This document shows, in pieces, positions 13,393 to 15,307 of a DNA stretch of 15,307 nucleotides (position 1 is the first letter of the stretch; every line of letters begins with the position of its first letter). Origin of the DNA: JALOOE01 sp964423545 (GTDB lineage: Bacteria > Chloroflexota > Anaerolineae > CG2-30-64-16); the NCBI GenBank assembly GCA_964423545.1, contig CAYRFV010000123.1, positions 1 through 15,307 on the forward strand, in the 5' to 3' direction. The translations under genes were made by a program, and so were the position numbers. Below the pieces are notes generated by a model. That model searched no databases and was not told where the DNA came from. It worked only from the letters and a program-made list of their open reading frames with translations.

Positions 13393-14886
13393 GTGGCAGC
13401 ACAGAAGCCAAACATTCTGATCTTGTGGGGCGACGACATCGGCTGGTGGAATATCAGCTACAACAGCCGGGGCCAGATGGGCTATCGGACTCCGAACATC
13501 GACCGCGTGGCGAACGAAGGCGTCGCCTTCACCGATTACTACGGGCAGCAGAGCTGTACGGCCGGCCGATCCGCGTTCATCACCGGCCAGAACCCGATCC
13601 GCACGGGCCTCACCAAAGTGGGCATGCCGGGGGCCGACATCGGGCTCCAGGCGGAGGATCCGACGATCGCCGAACTGCTGAAGCCTCTCGGCTACGTGAC
13701 CGGGCAGTTCGGCAAGAACCACCTGGGCGACCGGGACGAGTACCTGCCGACGATGCACGGCTTCGACGAGTTCTTCGGCAACCTGTACCACCTGAACGCG
13801 GAGGAGGAGCCGGAAGACCCGGACTACCCGACGGATCCGGCATTCAGGGCGCGCTTCGGTCCCCGGGGCGTGCTGCACAGTTGGGCCGACGGTCAGGGGG
13901 GTCAGCGGATCGTGGATACGGGCCCCCTGACCAAGAAGCGGATGGAGACGATCGACGACGAGGTGACCGACGAGGCGCTGCGGTTCATCGACGAGGCGCA
14001 CGCGGCAGACAGGCCCTTCTTCCTGTGGTGGAATACCACGGCCATGCACTTCCGCACCCACCCTGCCGAAAAGCACCGGGGCAAGAGCGGCGGCCAGGGC
14101 GACTACGCCGACGTGATGGTCGCGCACGACGAGAACGTGGGCCGGATGCTCGACAAGCTCGACGAACTGGGCATCGCGGAGGACACGATCGTAATGTACT
14201 CGACCGACAACGGGGTGCACTTCAACAGCTGGCCGGATGCCGGCATCACGCCGTTCCGGTCGGAGAAAAACACCAACTGGGAAGGCGCGTTCCGCGTACC
14301 CGCGTTCGTACGGTGGCCGGGCAAGATACCGGCGGGGAGTGTGTTGAACGGCATTGTCACCCATCAGGACATGCTGCCGACCTTCCTGGCCGCGGCGGGT
14401 GAGCCGGCCATCGTGTCGAAGCTGCTGGAGGGACACCGGGCCGGTGACAAGACCTTCAGGGTGCACATAGACGGCTACAACATGATCCCGTACCTGACGG
14501 GCGAAGTCAAGGAAAGCCCGAGGAACTCCTTTTTCTACATGAGCGATGATGGCGAGATCATGGCCATCCGCCACGGCGACTGGAAGATGGTCCTGATGGA
14601 GCAGCGAGCCAAGGGTCTGGCCTGCTGGCTGGAGCCGCTCGTGCCGCTGCGCGCGCCGAAGATCTTCAACCTGCGCCGCGATCCGTTCGAGCGGGCCGAC
14701 GAGAACTCCAACACTTACTGGGACTGGGTCCTCTCGCACATCTATCTCGTGTACGGGATGCAGGCGCTCGTGGCCCAGCAGATCGAGGACTTTGCGAAGT
14801 TCCCGCCGCGGCAGAAGCCGGCGGCCTTCAACCTGGACGCCGTGATGCGCAAGCTGGTGGATGCGAGCGGCGGCGCGAACCATTAG
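13393..14886 (+). CDS. Sulfatase (arylsulfatase-like, alkaline phosphatase superfamily) with C-T-A-G-R maturation motif
   Basis: This 497-residue sulfate-ester hydrolase starts at GTG 13393, 6 nt after AGGAG. Metal ligands Asp14-Asp15 lie in ILWGDDIGWWN. The maturation motif is C55-T-A-G-R59 followed by SAFITGQ; Cys55 should become formylglycine. The motif has Ala where the commonest form has Pro (CxPxR), a variant known in bacterial sulfatases. Further conserved blocks: FGKNHLGD, FLWWNTTAMHFRTHP with its catalytic-site His, YSTDNGVHFN with the Asp-Asn metal pair, and FRSEKNTNWEGAFRVPAFVRWPG. The C-terminal part carries IRHGDWKMVL and IFNLRRDPFERAD. There is no signal peptide, so the enzyme is predicted to be cytosolic. 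The maturase encoded at 10334-11665 is its likely activator. Substrate not determinable. A SHOCT gene follows after 41 bp. Confidence 0.97.
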   Translation: MAAQKPNILILWGDDIGWWNISYNSRGQMGYRTPNIDRVANEGVAFTDYYGQQSCTAGRSAFITGQNPIRTGLTKVGMPGADIGLQAEDPTIAELLKPLGYVTGQFGKNHLGDRDEYLPTMHGFDEFFGNLYHLNAEEEPEDPDYPTDPAFRARFGPRGVLHSWADGQGGQRIVDTGPLTKKRMETIDDEVTDEALRFIDEAHAADRPFFLWWNTTAMHFRTHPAEKHRGKSGGQGDYADVMVAHDENVGRMLDKLDELGIAEDTIVMYSTDNGVHFNSWPDAGITPFRSEKNTNWEGAFRVPAFVRWPGKIPAGSVLNGIVTHQDMLPTFLAAAGEPAIVSKLLEGHRAGDKTFRVHIDGYNMIPYLTGEVKESPRNSFFYMSDDGEIMAIRHGDWKMVLMEQRAKGLACWLEPLVPLRAPKIFNLRRDPFERADENSNTYWDWVLSHIYLVYGMQALVAQQIEDFAKFPPRQKPAAFNLDAVMRKLVDASGGANH

Positions 14887-14903
14887 GGCTGGGCCAGCCA
14901 GCC
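14887..14903 (+). other. Short hairpin after the sulfatase stop
   Basis: GGCTGG (14887-14892) and CCAGCC (14898-14903) pair around a 5-nt loop immediately after the TAG. There is no T-run, and the next ribosome site (GGAGGAG) is only about 14 nt further on. It is more likely a message-stability element between two cotranscribed genes than a terminator. Confidence 0.4.
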
Positions 14904-14927
14904 ATTCAGTCATCCTGGAGGAGCCCC

Positions 14928-15287
14928 ATGAGAAGACGAAGCCTTATAGGGACCGCGGCGCGCACTGCGGTCGTTGTCGGCACTGCGACCGCCGTTTCGG
15001 GCGCGGTGGCCGGAGCGCAGCAGCAGAAGGCCGCAGCTGCGCAGCAGCAGGCGCAGAATGAAGCCGCGCAGCAGCAGGCGCAGATCGACGCCGCGGCGCA
15101 GCAGGCCGTCGCCGAGCAGTTGGCTGCCCAAGCGCCGTCCGAGGCTGCACCGGCCGCGGCGGCGGCTGCGCCGGCCATAACCGACGAGATGATCGCCCAG
15201 CTCCAGAAACTCGGCGAACTGCACGCGTCCGGCGTTCTGAGCGACGAAGAGTTCGCGTCGCTCAAGGCCAAGCTCATCAACGGGTAG
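14928..15287 (+). CDS. SHOCT domain-containing small protein with Ala/Gln-rich coiled coil
   Basis: This 119-residue protein starts at ATG 14928, preceded by GGAGGAG. Residues 1-4 are MRRR, followed by a weakly hydrophobic segment (5-30) that could be a membrane anchor or uncleaved signal. Next comes an Ala/Gln-rich repeat region (31-68: QQQKAAAAQQQAQ, then QQQAQIDAAAQQ), predicted to form a coiled coil, and an Ala/Pro hinge (70-83). The C-terminal SHOCT module (about 88-117) is clear: MIAQLQKLGELHASGVLSDE then EFASLKAKLI. SHOCT is a short helical hairpin found at protein ends, thought to mediate oligomerisation. It follows the sulfatase by 41 bp and is probably cotranscribed. A structural or membrane-tethering partner is possible, but no function is known. 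Confidence 0.9.
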   Translation: MRRRSLIGTAARTAVVVGTATAVSGAVAGAQQQKAAAAQQQAQNEAAQQQAQIDAAAQQAVAEQLAAQAPSEAAPAAAAAAPAITDEMIAQLQKLGELHASGVLSDEEFASLKAKLING

Positions 15288-15307
15288 CCGGCACGCAACG
15301 CATCCTC

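Noticed and set aside
13357..14913. A 518-codon minus-strand open frame opposite the sulfatase
   Set aside because: It mirrors the sulfatase codon pattern and shows no recognisable motif, whereas the plus strand has every sulfatase signature.

Overview
The window is GC-rich, densely coding bacterial chromosome. Several traits suggest a Chloroflexota-type organism (Anaerolineae/Caldilineae-like): the Ala/Pro/Thr/Lys-rich linker after the lipobox of the solute-binding lipoprotein, a large MalT-like (LAL) LuxR regulator, a DUF389 membrane protein, and a small SHOCT protein next to a sulfatase. This placement is inference from gene content, not from a marker gene.

Region 1 (1-7236, minus strand) is one long, tightly packed operon. 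In transcription order it encodes a lipoprotein solute-binding protein, two CUT1-type ABC permeases, a FadR-type GntR repressor, an alpha/beta-hydrolase-fold protein, an ornithine cyclodeaminase/mu-crystallin-family dehydrogenase, a RidA enamine/imine deaminase, and a divergent M19 dipeptidase-family protein that runs off the left edge. Gene junctions are 4-nt overlaps, 11-nt overlaps or gaps of a few bases. The exception is an 89-bp gap after the binding-protein gene, which holds a perfect 17-bp hairpin. A near-consensus sigma-70 promoter (TTGACA, 17 bp, TAGACT) at 7208-7236 drives the operon. A 15-bp palindrome (7186-7200) sits on its expected start site and is a good candidate operator for the GntR protein. 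The ABC ATPase is absent. I read the operon as uptake and breakdown of a small nitrogen-containing compound that passes through an imine; the substrate is unknown.

Region 2 (7237-10145, plus strand) is a divergent 902-residue ATP-binding LuxR regulator with its own extended -10 promoter.

Region 3 (10287-12940) holds a minus-strand pair: a DUF389 membrane protein followed by an anaerobic sulfatase-maturating radical SAM enzyme (anSME) with a C-terminal SEC-C motif. A GC-rich hairpin and 13-bp tandem repeat lie between it and the convergent LuxR gene. Upstream of the DUF389 gene is a short remnant of a second maturase, with a stop codon replacing the first cluster cysteine, and it abuts an intricate nested palindrome.

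Region 4 (13034-15287, plus strand) encodes a 79-residue small protein, a cytosolic-looking sulfatase with a C-T-A-G-R maturation motif, and a SHOCT-domain protein. The maturase in region 3 is the obvious candidate to convert this sulfatase's Cys55 to formylglycine, so regions 3 and 4 probably form one functional unit split across two strands.
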